From Candidatus Omnitrophota bacterium (GTDB taxonomy: Bacteria > Omnitrophota > Gorgyraeia > Duberdicusellales > 4484-171): a stretch of 46,078 bases of DNA. Below the pieces are notes generated by a model. The model was given only the letters and a program-made list of their open reading frames with translations. It was not told where the DNA came from and did not search any database. The DNA lies in NCBI GenBank assembly GCA_023134705.1, contig JAGLUN010000004.1, positions 1 to 46,078 of the forward strand. The letters are read 5' to 3'. The position numbers were made by a program, and so were the translations under genes. Numbering within the stretch: the stretch's first letter is position 1; each line of letters starts with the position of its first letter. Below, one piece after another: positions 35,776 through 46,073 of this stretch.

Positions 35776-37620
35776 ATGTTAGATAAAGTTAAAAAAAATT
35801 GGATGACCATCAAAAAGTTGTGGGTATTAATACGGATTTTTAAGGCTAATTTTTTCTTATGTTTATTCCTGATTATTCTTAATTCTTTTGCTTTAACCGC
35901 TTTTGTGTCTTCATTAATCCCTCTTATCACTAATATCGTTTCCGATGTTCAAAAAAGTAGTTCGCCTGGTTTTATAAAAGCACTTTTTGATTTATATCTG
36001 TCTGTGTCCCCTGATAAAAGACAGGTTATTTTTGCTCTGTTCGGGTTATTTTCTTTGGTTGTAAGCAGCATACTTGGTTTTGCCGTCATTTGGAGTACAT
36101 CCGCGTTTTCCGCTAAAGTTGTAACACATACAAGGAAAATTCTGGTTGAAAATATTCTACGTCTTAAATATTCTTTCATTGCCGGGTTTAAAGAGGGCAA
36201 AATCATTCAGTTAGTTATCACTGAAGCCAGAGGTGTATACGCGGTTACCAAACAATTTCTTAATTTAATAATGGTTTTTGTGCGTTCTGGCTTCATTGTT
36301 GTTTTGCTCTTTTTCATTTCATATAAGATCACGCTGTTTTTGGCGCTTGTAGGAGTAGGGCTTTTGGCCGTAAATTACCGTTTTGTCCGCCGCATAAAAA
36401 ATATATCACATAAAGGAGTAAAGCTGCGTTTCAAGTTAATGAATTTCGTGAAGGAGATGATGACTAATTTAAAACAGGTTAAGATAAATGTGCTGGAAGA
36501 ACGTATGCTTGATGGTTTGTGCAGAGATTCAAAAGGTGTGGAAAACAATATAAGGGATGTTCGTATACGGATTGAATTACTACCTTTGATTACGCAGTTT
36601 GTTATTATCATGGCAGCTTTTGCCGTTGTTTTCGCCTCATTTAAATATGATGTTTTCTCTTCGGTTATGTCGCCGCTCGGTGGCTTATTAAGTTACCTTG
36701 TTGTTTTGTCTACTTTGCTTCCTTGCATAGGGAAATTTAATATGGCTATTGGAACAATATATTCCAACATGCCTGCCGTCGGACATGTTTTTGAATTTTT
36801 TTATAATAAAGATTTTTACCAAGATTTGAATTGTGAACGAATAGAGGATTATGAGGGCGGCCGGAAGAGAAAAACCTTGCTCAATAATGATTTTGTTTTT
36901 AAGAATGTAACTTTTAGTTATACTAAAGAGAACAATGATGGTCCGCTTTTAAATAATTTAAGCTTTAAAATCGAAAAAGGAGATAAAGTAGCTATTGTTG
37001 GAAGGTCGGGTTCAGGTAAGACTACCATGCTAAATCTAATCTTCAGGCTTTATGATATAGATGATGGTTCGATTTCTTTTGATGGTATAGATATAAATCA
37101 GCTTAATATTATTGATCTTCGTAAAAAGATAGGTTATGTTTCCCAGGATATAAAATTGTTTAATACTACGATAAAGGAAAATCTTTTGTATGCTAATCCC
37201 GATGCTGATTTTTTTCAAATCCAGGATGCCTGCGTCAAGGCTGACGCTCATGATTTTATAATGAGGTTGCCTGAAAAGTACGATACCCTGGTGGGTGAAC
37301 GCGGGGAGAAGTTGTCCGGCGGGCAGCGTCAGCGTATAGCGATCGCGCAGGTATTTTTAAAAAATCCTGAGATCATTATATTGGATGAAGCTGTTTCCGC
37401 GGTTGACTTTGAGAGTGCTTCCATTATACGTGAAGGAGTTTTTCAGAAATGCGAAGGTAAAACCATAATTATTATTTCACACCAGGTGAATTCTCTTTTG
37501 GATGTGGATAAAGTTTTAGTCTTGAGCCAAGGTGAAGTGAAAGAATTTGGATCTAAAAATGAGTTGTTGAGGGATTCGAATAGTTTGTTTTATAAGATGT
37601 ATCATTCACAGAAAGTTTAA
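35776..37620 (+). CDS. ABC exporter, fused TMD-NBD (MsbA/PglK-like)
   Basis: VAIVGRSGSGKTTMLNLIFRLYD, EKLSGGQRQRIAIAQ, IIILDEAVSAVD. Confidence 0.92.
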   Translation: MLDKVKKNWMTIKKLWVLIRIFKANFFLCLFLIILNSFALTAFVSSLIPLITNIVSDVQKSSSPGFIKALFDLYLSVSPDKRQVIFALFGLFSLVVSSILGFAVIWSTSAFSAKVVTHTRKILVENILRLKYSFIAGFKEGKIIQLVITEARGVYAVTKQFLNLIMVFVRSGFIVVLLFFISYKITLFLALVGVGLLAVNYRFVRRIKNISHKGVKLRFKLMNFVKEMMTNLKQVKINVLEERMLDGLCRDSKGVENNIRDVRIRIELLPLITQFVIIMAAFAVVFASFKYDVFSSVMSPLGGLLSYLVVLSTLLPCIGKFNMAIGTIYSNMPAVGHVFEFFYNKDFYQDLNCERIEDYEGGRKRKTLLNNDFVFKNVTFSYTKENNDGPLLNNLSFKIEKGDKVAIVGRSGSGKTTMLNLIFRLYDIDDGSISFDGIDINQLNIIDLRKKIGYVSQDIKLFNTTIKENLLYANPDADFFQIQDACVKADAHDFIMRLPEKYDTLVGERGEKLSGGQRQRIAIAQVFLKNPEIIILDEAVSAVDFESASIIREGVFQKCEGKTIIIISHQVNSLLDVDKVLVLSQGEVKEFGSKNELLRDSNSLFYKMYHSQKV

Positions 37621-37629
37621 GGCCTTGTT

Positions 37630-39081
37630 ATGACTGATAATATAAGAGGGTTTTTTAAAAAAAATATTTTGTTAAGTACCATTAAACTTTTTTGTAAAAG
37701 AATACGTGGTTTCCGTCCTCCGCGCGAATCTGATTTTAAAGAGCTTCCCGTAAAAATTATTAAAAAGAAAATTGTTATTATAACTCCGGTATTAAATTAT
37801 GATGAGCGGTTTGAATTGCGAAAAAATATCTATATCGCCTTACGGGATAAGCTCCCGCAATATACAGTCAAGGTTAAAGATTTAAATGTCGGATATTATG
37901 ATAAATGCCTGTGGAGATATGTAGAAGAAATTTATAACGGCAGCTGTGAACGGGGTGATGCTTGTTGGAATAAGTACGCGCAAAATAATAAATGTGTTGA
38001 TAGGCTTGAAGATAGTGAAAATTTTGATATCCAGCGTAAAAACCGGTTTTTAAATAAAATAAAGAAAAGTCATTTGTCTTTGGATGACGAAATTTTCAAA
38101 CGAATAAGTTTTGATGAAGATAATTTTATCTATATCCGAAGTAAGGATAGATATCATAAACCTTACAAAGTTGAATTTCTTCTTAAAGCAGTACGGAAAA
38201 ACGGCTGGAATGCTCTGGAATCTCAATGTAACCCTATGATTATAGGATATTCTAAGGCAACCGGGATACACCAGGTAATTTCCGGGCGGCACAGGCTGGC
38301 TGTTTTGAAATGCTTGATTAATAGAGGGATACTCAATAAGAATTTGAAGATACGCTGTCATTATATAGAGTATCATTTTGACACATTAAGCTACACCCGG
38401 CCTTATTTTGAACAATGCAAAGCATGTCATTGGAATGAGGAGATAGTATTAAACGGAAATACCCATCAGGATTTTTCCGTAAAAGCCGGAAGGATTGATG
38501 TTTTAAGTAAGGAAACCATAGATAAGTGGTCATTAATCAATAAAGCTCCCGACAACATTTTTCGCGGAAAAACTATAATTGATATTGGTGCTTATAGGGG
38601 CCTTTACTGCCTTAAAGTTTTGGAAAAAGGAGCAGTTAAAGCCACGGTTTTTGAGCCGTCTGAACAGCTATTCGCAGATGCTCTTAAGCTGAAGAAACAT
38701 ATCGGTGAAGAACGTTTGTATTTATATCAAGGTGATTTTTATAATTCTTGTGATCGACAGCATCTTATCGAGAATAAACACGATACAGCTCTTTTTTTAG
38801 GAATAATACATCATTTACTGCGGATTGGTATACAAAAAAGGTTATTGTATACCTTTGAGGAATTAATGAGTAAAATAGCAGAGTTTGTGAATTGCGCAGT
38901 GATAATAGAGTTCGCGATGCCTAAAGAAGATTCTTTGAATTTGCCTGAGCTCAGAGAGCATCGAAAGGCTTTCTCTCGATCTTCATTCGAGGAAGCATTA
39001 TCTAAACGTTTCTCTAAGTATAAAAGACTGGGTAGATGTAAGTACAGAAGAGATAGATTTATGTATTATGCCTTGAAGTAG
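37630..39081 (+). CDS. ParB-like domain fused to SAM-dependent methyltransferase
   Basis: NPMIIGYSKATGIHQVISGRHRLAVLKCLINRG; KTIIDIGAYRGLYCLKVLEKGAVKATVFEPSEQL. Confidence 0.65.
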   Translation: MTDNIRGFFKKNILLSTIKLFCKRIRGFRPPRESDFKELPVKIIKKKIVIITPVLNYDERFELRKNIYIALRDKLPQYTVKVKDLNVGYYDKCLWRYVEEIYNGSCERGDACWNKYAQNNKCVDRLEDSENFDIQRKNRFLNKIKKSHLSLDDEIFKRISFDEDNFIYIRSKDRYHKPYKVEFLLKAVRKNGWNALESQCNPMIIGYSKATGIHQVISGRHRLAVLKCLINRGILNKNLKIRCHYIEYHFDTLSYTRPYFEQCKACHWNEEIVLNGNTHQDFSVKAGRIDVLSKETIDKWSLINKAPDNIFRGKTIIDIGAYRGLYCLKVLEKGAVKATVFEPSEQLFADALKLKKHIGEERLYLYQGDFYNSCDRQHLIENKHDTALFLGIIHHLLRIGIQKRLLYTFEELMSKIAEFVNCAVIIEFAMPKEDSLNLPELREHRKAFSRSSFEEALSKRFSKYKRLGRCKYRRDRFMYYALK

Positions 39082-39089
39082 GGGGGATT

Positions 39090-40142
39090 ATGAGGTCTGT
39101 GGAGAATATTTGTGTGTCGGATAGAGTAACAATTAAGAAGGCGGTTGAATTTATAGATAAAGGTAAATTGGGGATTGTTCTGGTGATAGATAAACAAGGG
39201 CGTTTGTCCGGGATAATTACAGATGTTGATGTCCGGAAAGGTATTCTTAAAGGAGTGTCATTCAGTTCGCCGGTAAAAAATATTATGAATAAGAAATCAA
39301 TTACTGTGCTTGAGGGTACGGGAAGGGAAGACATCCTTTCGATGATGAAGCAGCATAATATACGTCAGATACCGGTTTTGAATGAGAAGGGACAGGTAGA
39401 AGGAATTGAAATAATCAATGATTATTTCAAGCAGGAAACGTATCCTAACGATGTGGTAATTATGGCAGGAGGATTAGGCAAACGTTTGCATCCTTTAACT
39501 AAAAATATCCCCAAATCAATGCTTACCATAGGAGATAAACCTCTTCTTGAGAATATGTTAGAGACTTTCAAGGCGCAGGGGTTTATCAATTTTATAATAA
39601 CAATCAGTTATAAAAAAGAAACGATAAAAAAGTATTTCGGCAATGGTAAAAAATGGGGAGTAAATATACGTTATTTAGTTGAAAACAAGCCTTTAGGAAC
39701 AGCAGGCGCGCTTTCCCTGTTTGATAAGAGAACGATGAAACATCCGTTCCTTGTGGTTAATTCGGACCTCTTAACAGCAGTTAATTTTTCTCACATGTTA
39801 GATTATCATAATAATCATAAAGATATGGTTACGGTGGGAATAAAGGATTATATAGTGGATATCCCGTATGGAATAATAAAGTTAAAAGGCAGTTCTTTAG
39901 AGCATTTTGAGGAGAAACCCTCGTATCAGGTTTATATTAACGCGGGGGTATATGTGTTTAATCCCGAAGTTCTGAAATATGTTAAAAGGAATGAGCCGCT
40001 GCTGATGACGGATTTCATAGAGACCGTGAAAAATAAAGGAGGAAATGTGGGATGTTTTCCGATACATGAGTATTGGATGGATATAGGGCATATTGATAAT
40101 TATAAAAAGGCTAAAAAAGATTTCAGGAAGGTGTTTAAATGA
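39090..40142 (+). CDS. CBS-pair plus nucleotidyltransferase (PtmE/LegE-like)
   Basis: SGIITDVDVRKGILKG; VVIMAGGLGKRLHPLTKNIPKSMLTIGDKPLLE. Confidence 0.85.
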   Translation: MRSVENICVSDRVTIKKAVEFIDKGKLGIVLVIDKQGRLSGIITDVDVRKGILKGVSFSSPVKNIMNKKSITVLEGTGREDILSMMKQHNIRQIPVLNEKGQVEGIEIINDYFKQETYPNDVVIMAGGLGKRLHPLTKNIPKSMLTIGDKPLLENMLETFKAQGFINFIITISYKKETIKKYFGNGKKWGVNIRYLVENKPLGTAGALSLFDKRTMKHPFLVVNSDLLTAVNFSHMLDYHNNHKDMVTVGIKDYIVDIPYGIIKLKGSSLEHFEEKPSYQVYINAGVYVFNPEVLKYVKRNEPLLMTDFIETVKNKGGNVGCFPIHEYWMDIGHIDNYKKAKKDFRKVFK

Positions 40143-40246
40143 GTAAGATGTTGAAAGGGAAAAGGAATCTTAGTTATACATTTGAATAGTAAAGTTGAGA
40201 AGTATATCGACATTCTTGGGAATATAATTGTTAATAAAAAGGAGAA

Positions 40247-40900
40247 GTGATGATTGATCACAATAAATTAAATTCATTCTGGGAAAAAAATGTTCCAGAA
40301 AAATTTAAACATTTTTTGGGCTCTGAATGGGTTCCCAAAGCTAAACCTTATGAGAAAGATTTAAAAGATAAGTTGTTACGAAATATTAATTTTGCTGATG
40401 TTTGTATCGCTCTTGACTGGGGCTGTGGGGGTGGATTAGGTGCTAAGTTGCTTGCAGAGCATAGTGAGGTTATTATCTTGGATATTGCGAAAGATAGTTT
40501 AGATGAATGCAAGCAATTTTTAGAAAGAAATGGAAAAAGCATAAGAAAAAAAATTTTATTAAAAAATTTAGATAGTTTTAAATTAGATGAAAAAATTGAT
40601 CTCATCTTTTGTGCTTCGGTTATTCAGCATTTTCCTTCTTTTGAATACTGGCAGAAGATTGTTAGGCTATGGAATAAAATTAATCCAAAATGGTTGGCTA
40701 TACAGATAAGGCATGGAGAGGTTAATCAATCGAATGAGTCAAGCTACTTTGAAAGTGAAAGGAATTATATATTAGGATTAATTTTAACGACTGACGAAGT
40801 AATTAATAGTTTTAAGGACTATGAATTAGTATGTAATGAGTTGGTTGACGATAATTACAGTATGTACGAGTATTTTGTTTTTAAGAAAAAAGATTGTTAA
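40247..40900 (+). CDS. SAM-dependent methyltransferase
   Basis: IALDWGCGGGLGAKLLAEHSEVIILDIAKDSLDECKQ. Confidence 0.75.
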   Translation: MMIDHNKLNSFWEKNVPEKFKHFLGSEWVPKAKPYEKDLKDKLLRNINFADVCIALDWGCGGGLGAKLLAEHSEVIILDIAKDSLDECKQFLERNGKSIRKKILLKNLDSFKLDEKIDLIFCASVIQHFPSFEYWQKIVRLWNKINPKWLAIQIRHGEVNQSNESSYFESERNYILGLILTTDEVINSFKDYELVCNELVDDNYSMYEYFVFKKKDC

Positions 40901-41592
40901 AAATGCGCAAAAAGACCTCAAAAGATATCTCCATTTTTTTAAATGTTCGAAAAGATAGTTCTCGATGTGAGAATAAAATGCTTCGCCCCTTTGCGAATAG
41001 CACATTAATAGATATCTGTTTAGAAAAGGTTAGCCGATTGGATTGGCATGCTATTTACTTTGGAGTTTATGAGGATATATTTATTGAAAAAGCAAAGAAA
41101 TATAAAAATCTTAAAATTTATAAAAGGTCTTATGATTCTGTTCATGAGGATATAGATGCAAAAAAAGTGTTTGAAATATTGAACTATATCCCTACTACAT
41201 GGGTTTTGTGGATAAATCCATGTCACCCTTTTTTAAGAGTGGAAACGATAGAAAAAGCCATTGATTATTTCTTGACCACACCTTATGTTTCCATGACGTC
41301 TGTTAAAAAAGCGAGTAACTGGTTTTATGGTATTGATGGTAAACCGATAAATAATATTGATGTAATAATTGATACAAAGAGGAGTGATTTTATATATGAA
41401 GTTGCTCATGCTTTTCACATTTACAGAAGAGATATTATGTTGCGGCATGGAAAACCGTGGTTTAATAATAAAAACAATCCTCATTTATTTGAAATTCCCA
41501 ACATAGAGGCGTTGGATATAGATACAGAAGAAGAATTTATTATGGTTGAATGTTTGTATGATAAATTAATGAAAAAGGAGCAAGAGGTATGA
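40894..41592 (+). CDS. Cytidylyltransferase-like protein (NeuA/LegF/PtmB group)
   Basis: IFLNVRKDSSRCENKMLRPFANSTLIDICLEKV; WVLWINPCHPFLRVETIEKAID. Confidence 0.7.
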   Translation: MLKMRKKTSKDISIFLNVRKDSSRCENKMLRPFANSTLIDICLEKVSRLDWHAIYFGVYEDIFIEKAKKYKNLKIYKRSYDSVHEDIDAKKVFEILNYIPTTWVLWINPCHPFLRVETIEKAIDYFLTTPYVSMTSVKKASNWFYGIDGKPINNIDVIIDTKRSDFIYEVAHAFHIYRRDIMLRHGKPWFNNKNNPHLFEIPNIEALDIDTEEEFIMVECLYDKLMKKEQEV

Positions 41593-42620
41593 TGGGTTTT
41601 TCTTTAAATAATAGAGAAATAGGGCCGGATAATCCACCTTATATTATTGCAGAAGTTGGCATTAACCATGAAGGAAATTTTCAAAAAGCGATACAAATTG
41701 TCGATGCAGCTGTAGAATCGAAAGCCGATTGTATTAAATTTCAGTGTCATATCGCGGGAAAAGAAATGATCCCCACAGATATGAAGCCGGGAAAGATTTC
41801 AGAAGAATCGCTTTGGGATATTATTAAACGCTGTGAATTAACAGAAGAAGAGGAAATACAAATTAAGAAATATTGTGAAGAGAAAGGGATTATATATTTG
41901 TCTACTCCTTTCTCAAGAGAGGCAGCTGATAGGCTTGAAAGAATGGGAGTGCTTGCTTTTAAGATAGGGTCAGGGGAATGCAATAACCTTCCATTAATAG
42001 AACATATCGCCCGGAAAGGAAAACCAATGATTTTATCAACAGGGATGAATGATATGGAATCAATCCGAAAATCGGTAGAAATTATACAGAAATACGGCGT
42101 GCCTTTAATGCTTATGCATTGTGTTTCTATGTACCCGGCTCCTTATGATAAAGTGCATTTGCCTTCAATCGTACAGTTACGGGAAAAGTTCGATTTACCG
42201 GTGGGGTTAAGTGATCATTCTTTAGGAATATATACCTGCTTAGGGGCAGTAGCATTCGGGGCAGTAATGTTGGAGAAGCATTTCACTATTAGTCGCAAAT
42301 GGCCTGGACCCGATAATCCTATTTCTATAGAACCAGAGGAGCTCAAGGAATTAGTAAGGGGTTCAAAAGCTATCTGGCAGGCCTTAAAAGGGAAAAAGGA
42401 AATTCAGCCAGAAGAACAACCAGTTATAGATTTTGCTTACGCTTCTATTGTTACAATAAATCCTATAAGAAAAGGAGAGATATTGGGTGTAGAAAATATA
42501 TGGGTAAAAAGACCGGGAACCGGAGATTACTTGGCTAAGGATTTTAATGCCTTGTTGGGGAAACGGGTAAAGAGGGATTTGCCGCCAGACATTCAGTTAC
42601 AAAAAGAAGATGTTGAATGA
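41589..42620 (+). CDS. neuB: Sialic/legionaminic acid synthase
   Basis: PYIIAEVGINHEGNFQKAIQIVDAAVESKADCIKFQ, C-terminal SAF domain. Confidence 0.9.
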   Translation: MMGFSLNNREIGPDNPPYIIAEVGINHEGNFQKAIQIVDAAVESKADCIKFQCHIAGKEMIPTDMKPGKISEESLWDIIKRCELTEEEEIQIKKYCEEKGIIYLSTPFSREAADRLERMGVLAFKIGSGECNNLPLIEHIARKGKPMILSTGMNDMESIRKSVEIIQKYGVPLMLMHCVSMYPAPYDKVHLPSIVQLREKFDLPVGLSDHSLGIYTCLGAVAFGAVMLEKHFTISRKWPGPDNPISIEPEELKELVRGSKAIWQALKGKKEIQPEEQPVIDFAYASIVTINPIRKGEILGVENIWVKRPGTGDYLAKDFNALLGKRVKRDLPPDIQLQKEDVE

Positions 42621-42705
42621 TATTTCAGTAAGATGTACTAAGGTTTTGGGCTGACGTTGTTCTCGGAATATGAGTTTAGTAAATAACTATTGAGTGTTTT
42701 TATGA

Positions 42706-43923
42706 TTGGATAGGGACATGGTAAGATACTATAGGCGTGAGAAACGAAAAACAGCAATTTTTACTGGCAACAGGGCTGAATATGGGTTACTGTACCCTAT
42801 TATTAAAGCAATATCAAATCATCCAAAATTAGATTATTTTCTTTTAGTTTCAGGTGCCCATCTAGATGAGAAATTTGGATATACAAAAGAGGAAATAGAA
42901 AAGGATGGATTTAAGGTGTATAAAGAAGTAAAAGTTGAAGCAAAGACTGATACCTTATGTTCTACTACACAGACTATAGGACATACAATTATAAATGTAA
43001 GTAAAATCCTCGATAAATTGAAGCCTGATTTTTTAGTAGTATATGGCGATAGGTTTGAAGTATTAGGCGCTGTTATAGCTGGTAGTCAGATGAGTATACC
43101 AATTGCTCATATTGAGGGAGGCGATGTGACGAGGGGCGGCGCTCTTGACGATTATGTTCGTCATGCTATTACTAAGCTTTCGCATTTACATTTCACTACC
43201 AATAAAGAAGCCGCTTCGCGCATAGCAAAACTTGGAGAAGAAAAATGGAGGATTTTTAATGTGGGTTTTCCGGTAATTGATCTTATTAAAGAAGGTAAGT
43301 TTGCCGACTCGCAAGAAATAGAGAATCGTTTTGGGATACATAGCGAAAAACCTCTTATAGTATTCACACAACATTCGGTAACGACAGAGTTGTCGGAAGT
43401 GGAGAGTCAGATGAAGCCTGCCCTGGAGGCGTTAGAGTATTTTGCTGAAAAAGATACACAGGTGATTCTTACCTATCCAAATAATGATGCCGGCGGCAGA
43501 AGAATAATCCATGAATTAAAAAAAATGCAAAAGAAAAAAATACCGAATATGTTTTTTTGTCCTCATGCGGGGCGGTATTATTATCATGGCTTGCTTAATA
43601 TCTGTGGTAAAACAGGAAAAGGCGTATGTGTGGGGAATTCTTCCAGCGGGATAAAAGAAACGCCTGCTTTTGGATGCCCGTTTGTTAACATAGGGACAAG
43701 GCAAAAAGGCAGGCTACGGTCAACAAACGTAATAGACGCCCATTATAATAAAAAACACATAATAGTGGCAGTAAACAAAGCTTTATTTGATAAAAGATTT
43801 AGAGCAAGATGCAAACAGTGTAAAAATCCTTACGGCGAAGGTGAGTCAGGTAAAAAGATAGCAAATATTTTAGCCACTATAAAAATTGATAAAGATTTGA
43901 TTCAAAAAAAGATAACTTACTGA
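42706..43923 (+). CDS. neuC: UDP-N-acetylglucosamine 2-epimerase (hydrolysing), NeuC/LegG family
   Basis: TAIFTGNRAEYGLLYPIIKAISNHPKLDYFLLVSGAHL, HIEGGDVTRGGALDDYVRHAITKLSHLHF. Confidence 0.92.
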   Translation: MDRDMVRYYRREKRKTAIFTGNRAEYGLLYPIIKAISNHPKLDYFLLVSGAHLDEKFGYTKEEIEKDGFKVYKEVKVEAKTDTLCSTTQTIGHTIINVSKILDKLKPDFLVVYGDRFEVLGAVIAGSQMSIPIAHIEGGDVTRGGALDDYVRHAITKLSHLHFTTNKEAASRIAKLGEEKWRIFNVGFPVIDLIKEGKFADSQEIENRFGIHSEKPLIVFTQHSVTTELSEVESQMKPALEALEYFAEKDTQVILTYPNNDAGGRRIIHELKKMQKKKIPNMFFCPHAGRYYYHGLLNICGKTGKGVCVGNSSSGIKETPAFGCPFVNIGTRQKGRLRSTNVIDAHYNKKHIIVAVNKALFDKRFRARCKQCKNPYGEGESGKKIANILATIKIDKDLIQKKITY

Positions 43924-43939
43924 TTTAGTCGAGGTAAAA

Positions 43940-44788
43940 ATGAATGTAATATATTGGGAAATTAACGAGCATTCTAACAATTTAAAAGGAATGGAAAATA
44001 GTAATCTTGAACTATCGATAGATTATGCCTTAAGATTTGTGAAAACATACGAGTCAATTATTAGCAAAATTCAGTTTTCTGAAGAGTGTCAAATTAAAGG
44101 GGAAGGAATAGAATTAGGAGCAGGATTTGGCGTAATGAGTAGTGTATTATCTAAGTTGGAAAATGTAGGGAAAATCACTTGTATAGAATACTCTAAAAAT
44201 TTATTAGAAAATATCATGCCACTAATATTTCAAAGATTAGAAGCCAATATAGAAAAGATAGAAAGAATAAGAGGCTCTTTTAATCACCTAGAATTTAATA
44301 ATAATACTTTTGATTTTGCTATAGAAACTTTGGCGTTTCATCACGCGGATGCCCCATATAAACCTATAAGTGAAGCATATCGAGTTTTGCGCAGAGGGGG
44401 GGTATTAATTATGATTGAAAGAGCTGTTTCAAATCGTACAACCGATGATACGATAGAAACTTCATTAAATACGCATTTAGGGAAGAGGCATCTCCTAAGG
44501 TATAATTTCCCGGTAGATATGAAAATAACGAGAGCCGAATGGGGTGAGCATGATTTAAGATTTATCGATTGGATGTATATATTGAATAAAGTGGGATTTG
44601 AGGTAAAGCTTTTTAAGTCTTTTTATCTAAAAAAACGTATTCTAAATAAACTTTTCAAATCTTTTTATAAGCTTTCTGGGATAGGAGATTTAATTTTTAA
44701 AAAACAACTAACATATTTTCCTCTATATGATTATTATTCAGTCAGCCGAAGAGCGGGAAATGCTATTTTTATATGTAAAAAGCTTTGA
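43940..44788 (+). CDS. SAM-dependent methyltransferase
   Basis: GIELGAGFGVMSSVLSKLENVGKITCIEYSKNLLENI. Confidence 0.8.
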   Translation: MNVIYWEINEHSNNLKGMENSNLELSIDYALRFVKTYESIISKIQFSEECQIKGEGIELGAGFGVMSSVLSKLENVGKITCIEYSKNLLENIMPLIFQRLEANIEKIERIRGSFNHLEFNNNTFDFAIETLAFHHADAPYKPISEAYRVLRRGGVLIMIERAVSNRTTDDTIETSLNTHLGKRHLLRYNFPVDMKITRAEWGEHDLRFIDWMYILNKVGFEVKLFKSFYLKKRILNKLFKSFYKLSGIGDLIFKKQLTYFPLYDYYSVSRRAGNAIFICKKL

Positions 44789-44895
44789 TTAAAGAGGATA
44801 TCAACATCTTAATAAAACTAATATTGAATTATGGGCATAATGAATGGTGATGAATTTAACGAACTCTATAATGGTGTTTATATTCAACCCCAGTT

Positions 44896-45194
44896 TATGT
44901 GTGGGGAATTCTTCCAGCGGGATAAAAGAAACGCCTGCTTTTGGATGCCCGTTTGTTAACATAGGGACAAGACAAAGAGACCGTTTGCGTTCTGATAATG
45001 TGATTGATGCCAGATACAATAAACAGCAGATAATAAAAGCAATCGATAAATGCCTTTATGATGATGGTTTCCGTCTTCAATGCCGGAAATGTAAGAACCC
45101 CTATGGTAAAGGGAATGCCGGCAGGAAAGTGGCGGATATCCTGGCAGGTATAAAAATAGATAAACAGCTTATCCAAAAAAAAATAACTTATTAA
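44896..45194 (+). pseudogene. neuC 3' remnant
   Basis: 76 bp identical to 43625-43700, then diverged but homologous to the neuC C-terminus ending KIDKQLIQKKITY*. Confidence 0.9.
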
Positions 45195-45236
45195 TTTAAA
45201 AATTGCATTTCTATAAGAGATAAGAGGGTTTGATAT

Positions 45237-46073
45237 TTGAAGTTATTTGGCGATTTGTATAACGAAAATTATGTTCAGGCCCAGTTAAATAAATTTCACA
45301 ACCGTAAATTAAATCATTGGGCGCCGCGTATAGCAAAAGTGTTTGATTTGGTCTCTCAGCTTGATCTCCGCGGGAGCGGGGAACAAGTGTTGGATTTAGG
45401 GACATCTATAGGCACTTACGCCTATGAGTTCGCGGTTCGGGGATATAATGTGACCGGAATAGATTTAGATGAGAAGTCTATTTCTATAGCAAGAAAAATA
45501 GCCGAGGGTGACGGTAAAAATATAAATTATATAGTAGGAGATGTGTCAGACAGAAGTAACTTCAAAGATAATGAATTTGATTTAATTTATGCCGGAGATA
45601 TTATCGAACATTTAGAAAATGATTTGTTATTGAAAACAATGAGTAATTGCTTTTCTTGGCTTAAGCCCGGTGGTTTTTTTGTCTTTCATACTGTCCCCAC
45701 TAAATATGATCTTATTTTTCATAAGAGTTTTTTATGGATTTGTTTGGTCCCTTTTTGTTTATTACCTGACAGGCTATTTAAGAAATTTACCGGAATCCTT
45801 TATCGGGTTTTAAACCTCGGTTTAAAAATATTTACCGGTAAATCATGGCAGGATAGAGAAAAGCAATCTGTTCACTGCAACCTTCAAACTAAAGAGAGTT
45901 TATTCGATATATTAATTAGAGAAGGATTCAAGGTGAAGTCTATAGAACTTGCTATTATCGAAGAAAGATTCCGCCAGGAATTTAAGATGTTTTTGTTTGG
46001 AAGAAGAGAGTATTTCCAGAAGGATATTTTTGGTGTTGCAGTAAGAGAGGATGAACCGGAAAAATGCATTTGA
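45237..46073 (+). CDS. SAM-dependent methyltransferase, TTG start likely
   Basis: VLDLGTSIGTYAYEFAVRGYNVTGIDLDEKSISIARKIA. Confidence 0.85.
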   Translation: MKLFGDLYNENYVQAQLNKFHNRKLNHWAPRIAKVFDLVSQLDLRGSGEQVLDLGTSIGTYAYEFAVRGYNVTGIDLDEKSISIARKIAEGDGKNINYIVGDVSDRSNFKDNEFDLIYAGDIIEHLENDLLLKTMSNCFSWLKPGGFFVFHTVPTKYDLIFHKSFLWICLVPFCLLPDRLFKKFTGILYRVLNLGLKIFTGKSWQDREKQSVHCNLQTKESLFDILIREGFKVKSIELAIIEERFRQEFKMFLFGRREYFQKDIFGVAVREDEPEKCI

